Below are positions 8,066 through 17,481 of a stretch of DNA of 64,000 nucleotides, one piece after another. Source of the stretch: Bradyrhizobium sp. CCBAU 53340. Its GTDB lineage: Bacteria; Pseudomonadota; Alphaproteobacteria; Rhizobiales; Xanthobacteraceae. The stretch spans positions 4,650,001-4,714,000 of the forward strand of contig NZ_CP030055.1 in the NCBI RefSeq assembly GCF_015291645.1. The letters are read 5' to 3'. The notes beneath the pieces were generated by a model. The model searched no databases. It was not told where the DNA came from and worked only from the letters and a program-made list of their open reading frames with translations. The translations under genes and the position numbers were made by a program. Positions within the stretch are counted from its first letter, which is position 1; each line of letters begins with the position of its first letter.

Positions 8066-8836
8066 ATGAAGATTGCGACATTCAACATCAACAACATCAA
8101 TCGTCGCCTGCCCAATCTGCTCGCATGGATGCGCGCGGCCAGACCCGATGTCGTTGCGCTTCAGGAATTGAAGGCAAGTGATGGCGAATTTCCGGCAGCG
8201 GCGATCGAAAAAGCCGGCTACGGCGCGGTCTGGCGTGGACAGAAGACCTGGAACGGCGTCGCCATCCTTGCCCGCAACGCCGAGCCGGTGCTGACCCGCG
8301 ACCGGCTGCCGGGACGTCCCGACGACCACGAGGCGCGCTACATCGAGGCCGCCGTGCGCGGCATCATCGTCACCAGCATCTACCTGCCGAACGGCAATCC
8401 GCAGCCGGGACCGAAATTCGACTACAAGCTCGACTGGTTCGCGCGGCTGAAGCGCCACGCCAAGACCTTCCTCAAGCAGGATCTGCCTGTGGTGCTCGCC
8501 GGCGACTACAACGTCGCGCCAACGGAGATCGACATCTATCCGACCCGGTCATGGGACAAGGATGCCCTGATCCAGCCGAAGAGCCGCGCGGCGTTTGGCT
8601 CACTCATCGAGCAAGGCTGGTGCGACGCGATCCGCGAGCTGCACGCGGACAAGCGCATCTACACGTTCTGGGACTACAAGCGAAACCGCTGGCCGCGCGA
8701 TGCGGGCCTCAGGCTCGACCATTTGCTGCTGAGCCCTGCCCTCGTCTCACGACTGGCGAAAGCCGGCGTGGACAAGAAGGTCCGGGGCGAGGACGGCGCG
8801 AGTGATCACGCGCCGGCCTGGGTGGTGCTGAAATGA
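8066..8836 (+). CDS. xth: Exodeoxyribonuclease III (AP endonuclease)
   Basis: A 256-residue enzyme of base-excision repair: cuts at abasic sites and removes 3' blocks. The endonuclease/exonuclease/phosphatase fold is clear: KIATFNINNI at the start, LQELKAS (metal-binding Glu), NGVAIL, YLPNGNP, LAGDYNVAPTEIDIY (catalytic Asp/Asn), LRLDHLLLSP and the terminal GASDHAPAWV catalytic His. Length is normal. The ATG at 8066 gives the canonical start. The downstream GFA gene is convergent, with a hairpin across both stops. Confidence 0.95.
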   Translation: MKIATFNINNINRRLPNLLAWMRAARPDVVALQELKASDGEFPAAAIEKAGYGAVWRGQKTWNGVAILARNAEPVLTRDRLPGRPDDHEARYIEAAVRGIIVTSIYLPNGNPQPGPKFDYKLDWFARLKRHAKTFLKQDLPVVLAGDYNVAPTEIDIYPTRSWDKDALIQPKSRAAFGSLIEQGWCDAIRELHADKRIYTFWDYKRNRWPRDAGLRLDHLLLSPALVSRLAKAGVDKKVRGEDGASDHAPAWVVLK

Positions 8837-8853
8837 GCGCGGCGATCGCGCTC
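8835..8853. terminator. Short hairpin between convergent xth and GFA genes
   Basis: A perfect 7-bp inverted repeat (gagcgcg / cgcgctc) with a 5-base loop spans both stop codons. There is no T-run on either side, so it is at best a weak bidirectional terminator. Confidence 0.35.
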
Positions 8854-9220
8854 ACCACAAATTCTTGCCGTCGATCACGTTCACCGGCACCGCATCGAGA
8901 TCGAAATCGTCGAACAGGCGCGCGTTGACGCCGACCTTGGGATTCTCGAAGTCGGGCTTTCCAGTCGACCAGTCCGGTGATTCCGAGAACGTGCCGCAGC
9001 CGCAGTTCGCGCAGAAATGATGTTTGACGGTGCGGCTGCCCCACAGATACGTCGCGACATTTTCGGCGGGCGACAGCAGGCGAAATTGCGCCGGCGTGTA
9101 ATAGGCCCATAGCGCGCCGCGTTTGGCACAGAGCGAGCAGGTGCAGCGCGTCACGCTCGACGGCGCCTCCGTCACCTCGAACACCGTCTCACCGCAATGA
9201 CAGCTTGCCTCGATTGGCAT
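8852..9220 (-). CDS. GFA/CENP-V-family zinc protein
   Basis: A 122-residue protein with the zinc-binding cysteines of the GFA (glutathione-dependent formaldehyde-activating enzyme / CENP-V) fold: ASCHCGETVFEV, TRCTCSLCAKRGALW and HHFCANCGCGTF. Original GFA speeds up S-hydroxymethylglutathione formation, but most family members, especially short ones like this, have no proven reaction. It stands alone, convergent with xth. Confidence 0.85.
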   Translation of the reverse strand: MPIEASCHCGETVFEVTEAPSSVTRCTCSLCAKRGALWAYYTPAQFRLLSPAENVATYLWGSRTVKHHFCANCGCGTFSESPDWSTGKPDFENPKVGVNARLFDDFDLDAVPVNVIDGKNLW

Positions 9221-9477
9221 GACCCCGCTCTCCGTTTTGTCAGGAGATGGTCGTAGCCCTCCCCTGCTGCCAACATGCTGTCAGCAGCGGGCTCACTTGC
9301 GCAGCAAATGAGAGTGCGCGCCCTGCTCGTGCGGCCTGCAAAATATCGAAAACAACCCCATGCACAGTAGAGACCTCTGTCAGATCAATACGTTACACGG
9401 GTCCCATCAGGGGCAATTTGACTCGTCGGGCAAGACAGCGGCACCATGCCCCTTCCGAGCATTTGCGCGCCGTTCCC

Positions 9478-10203
9478 GTGGCCTTCCTTTTCGTCCTCAG
9501 CGTCGGCCTCCTCGCAGGCACCATTTCCGGCATCGTCGGCACCGGCTCGTCGATCATGCTGATGCCCGTGCTGGTCTATGCCTATGGTCCGAAGGAGGCC
9601 GTGCCGATCATGGCGGTCGCCTCGGTGATGGCGAATTTTTCGCGGATCCTGGCGTGGTGGCGCGAGGTCGACTGGCGCGCCTGCGCGGCCTATTCGATCA
9701 CGGGCATTCCGGCCGCGGCGCTCGGCGCGCGGACGCTGCTCGCCCTGCCCCCGCACGCGGTCGATCTTGCCATCGGCGTGTTCCTGATCGCGATGGTGCC
9801 GGCGCGGCACTGGCTGGCGCGGCACGACCTCAAGGCCAATCTCTGGCATCTTGCGATCGGCGGCGCCATCATCGGCTATCTCACCGGCATCGTGGTCTCG
9901 ACCGGCCCGCTCAGCGTGCCGCTGTTCCTGTTCTACGGCCTGTCCAAGGGCGCCTTCCTCGCCACTGAGGCAGCTTCCTCGCTCGGGCTCTATTTCGCCA
10001 AATCAGTCACGTTCGAGCGCTTCGGCGCGCTGACGCAGGAGGTCTTCATCAAAGGCCTGATCGCGGGCGCCTCATTGATGTCAGGCGCTTTCGTCGCAAA
10101 GCGCTTCGTGCTGCACCTGAAGCCGGATGCGTTCCGTCTCCTGATGGACGCGATCATGATCGCAGCCGGGCTCTCGATGCTCTGGAACGCAACGCAGCCG
10201 TAG
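9478..10203 (+). CDS. TauE/SafE-family permease
   Basis: A membrane protein of about 241 residues with TauE/SafE features: first helix LLAGTISGIVGTGSSIMLMPVLV, further helices, and a second GIVVSTGPLSVPLFLFYGL half. The family exports sulfite, sulfonates or similar anions; the substrate is unknown here. The open frame runs far upstream (to 9247) without membrane-protein character. GTG at 9478 or TTG at 9463 are the likely starts; the ATG at 9446 is out of frame. The 257 bases before it hold nothing I can name with confidence. A palindromic repeat begins at its stop codon. Confidence 0.8.
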   Translation: MAFLFVLSVGLLAGTISGIVGTGSSIMLMPVLVYAYGPKEAVPIMAVASVMANFSRILAWWREVDWRACAAYSITGIPAAALGARTLLALPPHAVDLAIGVFLIAMVPARHWLARHDLKANLWHLAIGGAIIGYLTGIVVSTGPLSVPLFLFYGLSKGAFLATEAASSLGLYFAKSVTFERFGALTQEVFIKGLIAGASLMSGAFVAKRFVLHLKPDAFRLLMDAIMIAAGLSMLWNATQP

Positions 10204-10250
10204 AGCATGATCCGGAAAAGTGTGCAGCGGTTTTCCGAAAGATCATGCTC
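10203..10250. repeat. Short dispersed palindrome (gatccggaaaa type), copy 1
   Basis: gagcatgatccggaaaa at 10203-10219 is followed by an imperfect inverted copy at 10231-10250. A related copy containing ttttccggatcatgc lies at 29082-29158. This motif is widespread in rhizobial intergenic DNA. Here it sits between convergent genes and may help end transcription. Confidence 0.7.
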
Positions 10251-10265
10251 AAACAATAAAGTCAC

Positions 10266-12323
10266 TCACGCGGCGAATTCGGGCGCGATCGACGGGCTAT
10301 CGGCGAGCACATGCTCTTCACCAGCGCCGGCTTCGGCAAGCCCGCCCAGCACCGCATCGAGCGGCTGCGGCTTGTGATACAGAAAGCCCTGGCCGAGCCT
10401 CACGCCCATCTCGCGCATCGCCTGCGCCTGCTCGGCGCGCTCGATGCCTTCGGCGACCAAGGTGAGCCCCAGCGTTCCGGCGAGCGAGGCGATGACGCCG
10501 ACGATCGCCTTGTCCTCGGCGCTTTCAGGGATTTCGCGGATGAAGGCCTTGTCGATCTTGACCTTGTCGAGCGGAAATCGCCGGAGATGCGCGAGCGAGC
10601 TGTAGCCCGTGCCGAAATCGTCGAGCGCAATGGTCGCCCCCAGGCGCCGCAGCCGCCGCAGCGTGTCGGATGCGCTGGCGATGTTGTTGATCAGCGATCC
10701 CTCGGTGATCTCGAGCTCGAGCGATGAAGCCGCAACACCGAACCGCTCGCAGGTCTGGCGCAGCTCGGATGCGAGCGAATGGTCGGCGAGCTCTGAGGGC
10801 GGCAAATTGATCGCGATCCTGATATGCGGCCTGCCGGCGGCGGCCAGCTGCCGCAACGCGCGGCAGGCGTCGATCAGCACGTAGCGCGTCAGCCGCGCAT
10901 TGTTGCCGCTGCGCTCGATCAGCGGCAGGAATTCACCGGGTCCGATCACGCCATGCTCCGGATGGCGCCAGCGAATGAGCGCCTCCAGGCCGACGACGTC
11001 CTGGGTCTCGAGGTCGACCTGGCTCTGATACCAGACCTCGAACTGCCCCTCGGAGAAGCCCGTGGGAATGGTCAGCTCCAGGTCCCGTCGGCGGCGATAG
11101 TGGCGCTGGAGCGCTTCGTCCAGCACCGCAACGGTGCCCGGCGCCTTGCTCTTGGCGTGGTAGAGCGCGATGTCGGCAAGCGCCGGCAGGTGGGACAGCT
11201 CGGGATCGTCGGCGCGGCGCACGGCAAGGCCGATGCTGGCACGCGGCACGACCTGCTTGTCATGCAGGACGATCGGCGCGGAGATCGCCTCGAGCAATTG
11301 CCGCGCAAACGCCTGTGCGGCCGCTTCATTGCCGACCTCGGGCCTGATGACCACGAACTCGTCGCCGCCGAGCCGCGCCACCCAATCCTCCGGCCCGACC
11401 GTATGACGAAGCCGCTCGGAGATGTGAACCAGGAACTTGTCGCCGGCATCGTGACCGAAGGTGTCGTTGATGCCCTTGAAATCGTCGAGGTCGATGAAGT
11501 TGAACGCGATCAGCGCGTCGGGCGAGCCGGCATCCCTGCTCAAGGTCACCAGCCGCTCGGACAGCGAGCGGCGGTTGGGCAGTCCCGTCAGCGGATCGTG
11601 CGAGGCCATGTGACCGAGGCGATCGAGCGCGCCTGAGGTCGTGTGCTGCATCGCGTTGAAGGCCTGCGCGAGCTGGCCGAATTCGTTCGACGATTTGACG
11701 TCGGCCGGATAGGCACGGCCGTCCTGCTTGCTGCGCTGGATCGCCGACATCATCGCGGCCAGCGGCTTGCCGATGAAGATGTTGGCGGAGATCCGCATCG
11801 CGATCACGGTCGCAAGCGTCCCGAGCAGGCCGACGACGAGAAGCAACCCCAGCCTGCTGCCGGCGTTGACGTAGAGCGTCGCATAGGAATAGGCGATCAC
11901 GAGGCGGCCGGCCTGCACGGCGATGTTGCCGTTGCTGTAGGCAATCGGGCGCGAGATCTCGGTGACAGCCTGCACCGTGGGCTGCGCCACCACCCGGGCG
12001 ATCACGACGCCCGTATCGTCATAGACGGCGGCGGCCGCGATGGTCTCGTCGTGCATGATCTCGTTGAGCACGCCGGTGACCTGATCGTAGCGCATCTTCC
12101 AGAGCGGCTCGGCGATCAGCTCGGTGCGGCTCTCGGCGAGGCGGGCAATGCGGGCATCGAGCTGCCTGATCTGCGACCAGAAGCTCGAGACCTCGACGCC
12201 GGCCGAGGCCAGCAACTGCACCAGCAACAGCACCGGCACGGTGGCCCAGATCATCGCGCGGACGACCGAGCGCGATGTCGCGGGCTTGGTCGGACCGACC
12301 ATCTCGTCAGCGTCGCGCATCAT
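10266..12323 (-). CDS. Membrane HAMP-GGDEF-EAL cyclic-di-GMP protein
   Basis: A 685-residue inner-membrane signalling protein. In order: a transmembrane helix (VPVLLLVQLLASAGV), a periplasmic sensor of about 120 residues, a second helix (LGLLLVVGLLGTLATVI), a HAMP linker, a GGDEF domain (DPLTGLPNRRSLSERL and intact active-site motif RLGGDEFVVIRP) and an EAL domain with intact LEALIRWRHPEHG and DDFGTGYSSLAHLRR. Both cyclase and phosphodiesterase activity are therefore possible. Its ATG overlaps the stop of the upstream periplasmic binding protein gene by four bases, suggesting the binding protein delivers a ligand signal to the sensor. Confidence 0.93.
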   Translation of the reverse strand: MMRDADEMVGPTKPATSRSVVRAMIWATVPVLLLVQLLASAGVEVSSFWSQIRQLDARIARLAESRTELIAEPLWKMRYDQVTGVLNEIMHDETIAAAAVYDDTGVVIARVVAQPTVQAVTEISRPIAYSNGNIAVQAGRLVIAYSYATLYVNAGSRLGLLLVVGLLGTLATVIAMRISANIFIGKPLAAMMSAIQRSKQDGRAYPADVKSSNEFGQLAQAFNAMQHTTSGALDRLGHMASHDPLTGLPNRRSLSERLVTLSRDAGSPDALIAFNFIDLDDFKGINDTFGHDAGDKFLVHISERLRHTVGPEDWVARLGGDEFVVIRPEVGNEAAAQAFARQLLEAISAPIVLHDKQVVPRASIGLAVRRADDPELSHLPALADIALYHAKSKAPGTVAVLDEALQRHYRRRRDLELTIPTGFSEGQFEVWYQSQVDLETQDVVGLEALIRWRHPEHGVIGPGEFLPLIERSGNNARLTRYVLIDACRALRQLAAAGRPHIRIAINLPPSELADHSLASELRQTCERFGVAASSLELEITEGSLINNIASASDTLRRLRRLGATIALDDFGTGYSSLAHLRRFPLDKVKIDKAFIREIPESAEDKAIVGVIASLAGTLGLTLVAEGIERAEQAQAMREMGVRLGQGFLYHKPQPLDAVLGGLAEAGAGEEHVLADSPSIAPEFAA

Positions 12324-13486
12324 TCACCAGCGCTGCTTGGTGACGACAGCGACGAGATCAGTGCGCTCACGGAGAAATCGTATTGGCCGCAACGGTCCGG
12401 CTTTGCCCTGAACCGCGCAAAGTCGATGCGGTCGAAGGCCCGGGCCTTGATCAGCCCGGCCACCGAGTCGAGATTGTCGCGCGTGATCGCCGACGTCTTG
12501 ACCTCGACATGGGGCGAAGCGGACGCGAAGTCGCAACCATCGGCATAGTCGCGCAGCAGCACGACCGACCAGCCGCCCAGCAGGAAATGACCGCCATCGG
12601 TCAGCAGCAGGCGCCCGGCCTTGATTTCGCGCAGCGCGTCCTCCGACCAGTTGAGGCCGACCACCTGGATGTTCTCGCCCGGTGTGATGCCGGCAGCCTC
12701 AACGGCCCGCAGCGCGCCGAGCGCCATCGGGTCGTTCCCGGCCCAGATTCCGGCCGGACGGATGCCCTTGCGCTGGGCCCAGCCGAGATAGTTGGCGGCA
12801 ACCTGCTCCGCTTCCGACTGCGTCCAGTTGGCAAACAGCATCCGGTCCACCACCACGTCGGGCGCGGCAGCGACGGCGAGCTGGAGCCCGGCGTTGCGGG
12901 CAATCGAGGCCGGCGTGATCTCGTCGCCGCCGATCCCGAGCAGATGGATCTTGCCGTCGGGGCTTTGCCATTTTTCGTTGCGTGCTGCGCCGATCAGCGC
13001 ATTCGCCATCCGCGCGCCCGCGGTCGTCAAATCGGTCGTGATGTCGCCGAGCCAGTTCTTCAGCGTTTGGCGCGGCGGCCCAAAGCGCACCGCATCCGCG
13101 CCGATCAGCGTGTTCGATAGCAGCAGCGTCTTGATGCCGGCAGCCTCGGCGGCCTCCAGGATCGGGACGGCGGCGGATTCCTCGTTCGATAGAATGAGAA
13201 AGTCGGGCTTGTCAGGACGCGCGACCACGCCAAGACCGAGCTCCTGCATGGTGCGATAGTTGCGCTCGCTGGTCAGCACCTCGACATTGGCATTGAGCTT
13301 GCGGCCCGCGGCCTGCATGGTCTGCGCGACCATGTCCCAGTAGACCTCACCGGTCTTGCCGGGGCTCACGAAGACAATGTTGAGCGGTTTTGCATCGGCC
13401 GCAACAGCCCGGCCACCTGGCGCGAAAACGCCGAAGGCCATGCTCGCCGCGAGCAATATCCGCAGAAATACCGTCATTCTTTTCAC
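12320..13486 (-). CDS. Periplasmic sugar-type binding protein coupled to the GGDEF-EAL gene
   Basis: A 388-residue protein with a signal peptide (cleavage near AVAADAKP) and a RbsB/LuxP-type fold (LNIVFVSPGKTGEVYWDMVA at the start, AGIWAGNDPMALGALRAVE and GENIQVVGLNWSEDALREI in the second lobe). No ABC permease or ATPase gene lies beside it. The next gene, overlapping by ATGA, encodes the HAMP-GGDEF-EAL protein. A role as an extracytoplasmic sensor partner, as LuxP is for LuxQ, is more likely than transport. Ligand unknown. Confidence 0.85.
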   Translation of the reverse strand: MKRMTVFLRILLAASMAFGVFAPGGRAVAADAKPLNIVFVSPGKTGEVYWDMVAQTMQAAGRKLNANVEVLTSERNYRTMQELGLGVVARPDKPDFLILSNEESAAVPILEAAEAAGIKTLLLSNTLIGADAVRFGPPRQTLKNWLGDITTDLTTAGARMANALIGAARNEKWQSPDGKIHLLGIGGDEITPASIARNAGLQLAVAAAPDVVVDRMLFANWTQSEAEQVAANYLGWAQRKGIRPAGIWAGNDPMALGALRAVEAAGITPGENIQVVGLNWSEDALREIKAGRLLLTDGGHFLLGGWSVVLLRDYADGCDFASASPHVEVKTSAITRDNLDSVAGLIKARAFDRIDFARFRAKPDRCGQYDFSVSALISSLSSPSSAGE

Positions 13487-13679
13487 CGCCCCGTCCTGGT
13501 TCCGAAACTGGGCCTGCGTCCGCTAACATTTGGCAAAGTCCGCCGCGGTGGAACGACGTAGCGCTAACAAAGGGTGTATCGGCCGCACGAAATTCGGCTA
13601 ATGGAAGCGCCCATGGACGCCCGCGCCGCCGACCGTTCCGTGCTATCAGCGCAATTGAAACCTCCGACTCACCATACCC

Positions 13680-15128
13680 ATGGCCAAGAACACGCTTTCC
13701 TTCGTCTGCCAGAACTGCGGCGCGGCCTATAACCGCTGGCAGGGCAAGTGCGAGTCCTGCGGCGAGTGGAATACACTGGCCGAGGAAGACACCAGCGGCA
13801 GCGTGCCGGTCTCGATCCGCTCCAAGCGCAAGGGGCGAACGTTCGCGCTGGAGAGCCTCGCCGGGAAGAGCCCGGATGCGCCGCGCATGTCCTCGGGAAT
13901 GACCGAGCTCGACCGTGTCACCGGCGGCGGCTTCGTCCGCGGCTCGGTGCTGCTGGTCGGCGGCGATCCCGGCATCGGCAAATCGACGTTGCTGACGCAG
14001 GCAACCAGCATGATGGCGCGCGCCGGCCACCGCATCGTCTACATCTCCGGCGAAGAGGCCATCGCCCAGGTGCGGCTGCGCGCCGAGCGGCTTGGATTGT
14101 CGGATGCGCCGGTACAGCTCGCCGCCGAGACCTCGGTCGAGGACATCGTCTCGACGCTGTCCGAAGGCACGGTGCCGCGGCTGATCGTCATCGACTCGAT
14201 CCAGACGATGTGGACCGACACGGTGGAATCGGCGCCCGGCACGGTCACGCAGGTGCGCGCCTCGGCGCAGGCGCTCATCCGTTTCGCCAAGAAGACAGGT
14301 GCTGCCATCATCCTGGTCGGCCACGTCACCAAGGACGGCCAGATCGCAGGCCCTCGCGTCGTCGAGCACATGGTCGATGCCGTGATGTCGTTCGAGGGCG
14401 AAGGCTCGCAGCAATTCCGGATTCTGCGCGCGGTCAAGAACCGCTTCGGCCCGACCGACGAGATCGGCGTGTTCGAGATGACAGGCCTTGGCCTGCGCGA
14501 AGTCACCAACCCCTCCGAGCTGTTCCTGTCCGAGCGCGACCTCGGCACGCCCGGCACCGCAGTCTTTGCGGGCATCGAGGGCACGCGGCCCGTCCTGGTC
14601 GAGTTGCAGGCGCTGGTGGCGCCGACCTCGCTCGGCACCCCGCGACGGGCCGTGGTCGGCTGGGACCAGAGCCGGCTCTCGATGGTGCTGGCGGTGCTGG
14701 AGGCGCATTGCGGGGTCAAGCTGTCCGGCCACGATGTCTATCTGAACGTCGCCGGCGGCCTGCGCATCCACGAGCCGGCCGCCGATATGGCCGCGGCCGC
14801 CGCGCTGGTGTCGTCGCTGGTTAATGCGCAGTTACCCACCGATGCGGTCTATTTCGGCGAAATTTCGCTCTCCGGCGTCATCCGCCCGGTGGCGCAGACC
14901 CCAGCCCGGCTCAAGGAAGCAGCAAAACTCGGCTTCAAGCGCGCGGTGCTGCCCGAATCGGCCCGGGGCGGCGATGCTGGCGGTGATGCCGGATTGACCC
15001 TGAATGCGGTCAACAGCCTCACGACGCTGGTCGCTGAAATCGCCGCCAAAGGCTCCCGCCGCGGCGATCAGAGCCCGCCAGCAGAGAAAAATGCCACACC
15101 GGCAAGATTCCGCCGCGGAGAGGGGTAG
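13680..15128 (+). CDS. radA: DNA repair protein RadA
   Basis: A 482-residue RecA-like branch-migration helicase for recombination intermediates. The N-terminal zinc finger has C10, C13, C24 and C27 (CQNCGAAYNRWQGKCESC). Walker A is GGDPGIGKST (about 94-103), the RadA signature KNRFG is present (VKNRFGPTDEIG), and the Lon-protease-like C-terminal domain includes VYLNVAGGLRIHEPAADMA. The tail is slightly extended. Next on the same strand is cvpA after 168 bases. Confidence 0.96.
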   Translation: MAKNTLSFVCQNCGAAYNRWQGKCESCGEWNTLAEEDTSGSVPVSIRSKRKGRTFALESLAGKSPDAPRMSSGMTELDRVTGGGFVRGSVLLVGGDPGIGKSTLLTQATSMMARAGHRIVYISGEEAIAQVRLRAERLGLSDAPVQLAAETSVEDIVSTLSEGTVPRLIVIDSIQTMWTDTVESAPGTVTQVRASAQALIRFAKKTGAAIILVGHVTKDGQIAGPRVVEHMVDAVMSFEGEGSQQFRILRAVKNRFGPTDEIGVFEMTGLGLREVTNPSELFLSERDLGTPGTAVFAGIEGTRPVLVELQALVAPTSLGTPRRAVVGWDQSRLSMVLAVLEAHCGVKLSGHDVYLNVAGGLRIHEPAADMAAAAALVSSLVNAQLPTDAVYFGEISLSGVIRPVAQTPARLKEAAKLGFKRAVLPESARGGDAGGDAGLTLNAVNSLTTLVAEIAAKGSRRGDQSPPAEKNATPARFRRGEG

Positions 15129-15296
15129 CTGGAGGTGACGCCACGCGCCCCCGCCGCTATACAGCCGTCACAAAAGCTGCATGGGATTGCGTGGTTACGG
15201 CCTTGCCGGAAGCGTCGTCTGCCCCTCTTTTAGGGCAGCGGCCAAACACCGATTCGCTGAGCACCCTTTGAGAGTACGAGCGGACCAGACCAGCCG

Positions 15297-15926
15297 ATGC
15301 CAGTAACACTCCTCGACCTGATCCTGCTCGGTGTGATGCTGATCTCGGGCCTGCTGGCCATGGTGCGCGGCTTCATGCGCGAAATCCTCTCGATCGCGGC
15401 CTGGGGCACCGCGGCGATCGTGACGCTGTATTCCTTCTCCAAGCTGCTGCCGACCGCCAAGACCTATTTCAACAACGACACGGTCGCCAGCGTAGTCGTG
15501 GTCGCAGGTGTGTTCGTCGGCACCCTGATCGTGGTCTCCGTGATCACGGTCCGGATCTCCGACATGATCCTGGATTCGCGCATTGGCGCGCTGGACCGCA
15601 CCCTCGGGTTCCTGTTTGGGCTGGCTCGCGGGCTCTTGATCGTCGTCGTCGCCTTCCTGTTCTTCACCTGGCTGGTGCCGGACAAGCAGCGCCCGGACTG
15701 GGTCACGGGGGCCAAATCCCGCGTGGTGCTCCAGGGAACCGGGGATTGGCTGATGTCCCTCTTGCCTGACGACCCCGAGAACACCATCTTGAAGAGATTC
15801 AAGAAAAACAAACCAGATGATGATCAAGCTGACACCGACCAGCAGCCTTCGGGCAGTGGTGACGGCTACAGCAAACCTGCTCGTGACAGCCTGAAGAAGC
15901 TGATCGAGAAACCTGCGGCGCGTTGA
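15297..15926 (+). CDS. cvpA: CvpA family inner-membrane protein
   Basis: A 209-residue protein with four predicted membrane helices (LLDLILLGVMLISGLLAM, IAAWGTAAIVTLYS, VVVVAGVFVGTLIVVSV, ARGLLIVVVAFLFFTWL) and the CvpA signature GALDRTLGFLFGLARG. The C-terminus is a cytoplasmic Lys/Asp-rich tail. CvpA is needed for colicin V production in E. coli and affects envelope homeostasis; its biochemical role is unclear. As in E. coli it precedes purF; the spacing here is 27 bases. Confidence 0.93.
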   Translation: MPVTLLDLILLGVMLISGLLAMVRGFMREILSIAAWGTAAIVTLYSFSKLLPTAKTYFNNDTVASVVVVAGVFVGTLIVVSVITVRISDMILDSRIGALDRTLGFLFGLARGLLIVVVAFLFFTWLVPDKQRPDWVTGAKSRVVLQGTGDWLMSLLPDDPENTILKRFKKNKPDDDQADTDQQPSGSGDGYSKPARDSLKKLIEKPAAR

Positions 15927-15953
15927 TTGAGCCAACAGAGAGGCGTGGACGAG

Positions 15954-17465
15954 ATGCGACACCCTGACCAGGACGCCCAACTTGATCTCGATACCGGCCC
16001 GGCCGCGCTAGAGCTTCAGGACGACCTGGAGGGGGATACGCTCCGCGAGGAGTGCGGCGTCTTCGGCATCTACGGCCACCCTGACGCCGCCGCCATCACC
16101 GCGCTCGGCCTCCACGCCCTCCAGCACCGCGGCCAGGAAGCCGCCGGCATCGTCTCGTACGACGGCAGCCGCTTTCACTCCGAACGCCGGCTCGGCCTTG
16201 TCGGCGACACTTTCTCCCGCCGCGAGGTGATCGATCGCCTGCCCGGCAGCATGGCAGTCGGCCATGTCCGCTATGCCACGACCGGCGCCACCATCCTGCG
16301 CAACGTGCAGCCGCTGTTCGCCGAGCTCAATGCCGGCGGACTCGCGGTCGCGCACAACGGCAACCTCTCCAACGGCCTGACGCTGCGCCGCGAGCTCGTC
16401 AAGAACGGCGCGATGATGCAGTCGACCTCCGACACCGAGGTGATCCTGCACCTGGTGGCGCGCTCCAGGCGCAGCCGCTTCATCGAGCGCTATATCGACG
16501 CGCTGCGTGAGATCGAAGGCGCCTATGCGCTGGTCTCGCTCACCAACAAGAAGCTGGTCGGCGCGCGCGATCCGCGCGGCATTCGCCCGCTGGTACTGGG
16601 TGAGCTCGACGGCTGCCCGATCCTGACCTCGGAGACTTGCGCGCTCGACATCATCGGCGCGCGCTTCGTGCGCGACATCGAGCCCGGCGAAGTCATCGTG
16701 TTCGACGAGAACGGCCAGGACATCCACAAGCCCTTCCCGCCGATGGCGCCGCGCCCCTGCATCTTCGAATACATCTACTTCTCGCGTCCTGACTCCATCG
16801 TCCACGGCCGCTCGGTCTACGAGGTGCGCAAGGCCTTCGGTGCGCAGCTCGCGCGCGAGAGCCATGTGCCCGTCGACGTCGTGGTGCCGGTGCCGGATTC
16901 CGGCGTTCCCGCCGCGGTCGGCTACAGCCAGCATTCGGGCGTGCCGTTCGAGCTCGGCATCATCCGCAACCACTATGTCGGCCGCACCTTCATCCAACCG
17001 ACGCAGGCGATCCGCGAATCCGGCGTGCGCATGAAGCACTCGGCCAACCGCGCCGCGATCGAGGGCAAGCGCATCATCCTGATCGACGACTCTCTGGTGC
17101 GCGGCACCACCTCGAAGAAGATCGTGCGCATGATGCGCGATGCCGGTGCCAAGGAGGTGCACTTCCGCCTCGCCTCGCCGCCGATCCTCTATCCTGATTA
17201 TTACGGCATCGACCTGCCGGATCGCGGCGGCCTTTTGGCCGCGACGCATTCGCTGGAGGAGATGCGCGAGCTCATCGGCGCGGACTCGCTCGCCTTCCTG
17301 TCGATCGACGGCATGTACCGCGCGATGGGCGAGCCCGGCCGCGACCCCGCCAATCCGAAGTTTGCGGATCACTGCTTCACCGGCGTCTATCCGACCCACC
17401 TCACCGACCAGACCCAGACCGAGCCGCAACCGCGGCAGTTGTCGCTGCTGGCCGAGGCGAGCTGA
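15954..17465 (+). CDS. purF: Amidophosphoribosyltransferase
   Basis: A 503-residue enzyme that makes 5-phosphoribosylamine from PRPP and glutamine, the first step of purine synthesis. The N-terminal glutaminase nucleophile is Cys34 in REECGVFGIYG, so a propeptide of about 33 residues must be removed, as in the Bacillus-type enzymes. The PRPP loop is IILIDDSLVRGTTSKKIV. An in-frame TTG directly follows the cvpA stop, but an AGAGAGG Shine-Dalgarno at 15937-15942 fits the ATG at 15954. The family often carries an Fe-S cluster ligated by cysteines; I did not map these. Confidence 0.96.
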   Translation: MRHPDQDAQLDLDTGPAALELQDDLEGDTLREECGVFGIYGHPDAAAITALGLHALQHRGQEAAGIVSYDGSRFHSERRLGLVGDTFSRREVIDRLPGSMAVGHVRYATTGATILRNVQPLFAELNAGGLAVAHNGNLSNGLTLRRELVKNGAMMQSTSDTEVILHLVARSRRSRFIERYIDALREIEGAYALVSLTNKKLVGARDPRGIRPLVLGELDGCPILTSETCALDIIGARFVRDIEPGEVIVFDENGQDIHKPFPPMAPRPCIFEYIYFSRPDSIVHGRSVYEVRKAFGAQLARESHVPVDVVVPVPDSGVPAAVGYSQHSGVPFELGIIRNHYVGRTFIQPTQAIRESGVRMKHSANRAAIEGKRIILIDDSLVRGTTSKKIVRMMRDAGAKEVHFRLASPPILYPDYYGIDLPDRGGLLAATHSLEEMRELIGADSLAFLSIDGMYRAMGEPGRDPANPKFADHCFTGVYPTHLTDQTQTEPQPRQLSLLAEAS

Positions 17466-17481
17466 CGGCGTAGCGGCGCCG

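Noticed and set aside
6342-8081. A 579-codon minus-strand open frame
   Set aside because: Antisense to alr and part of the intergenic repeat; the product has no recognisable domain and alr is certain.
9446-9968. ATG at 9446 as start of the TauE/SafE permease
   Set aside because: It is in a different frame from the permease, and its own product is Arg-rich and not membrane-like.
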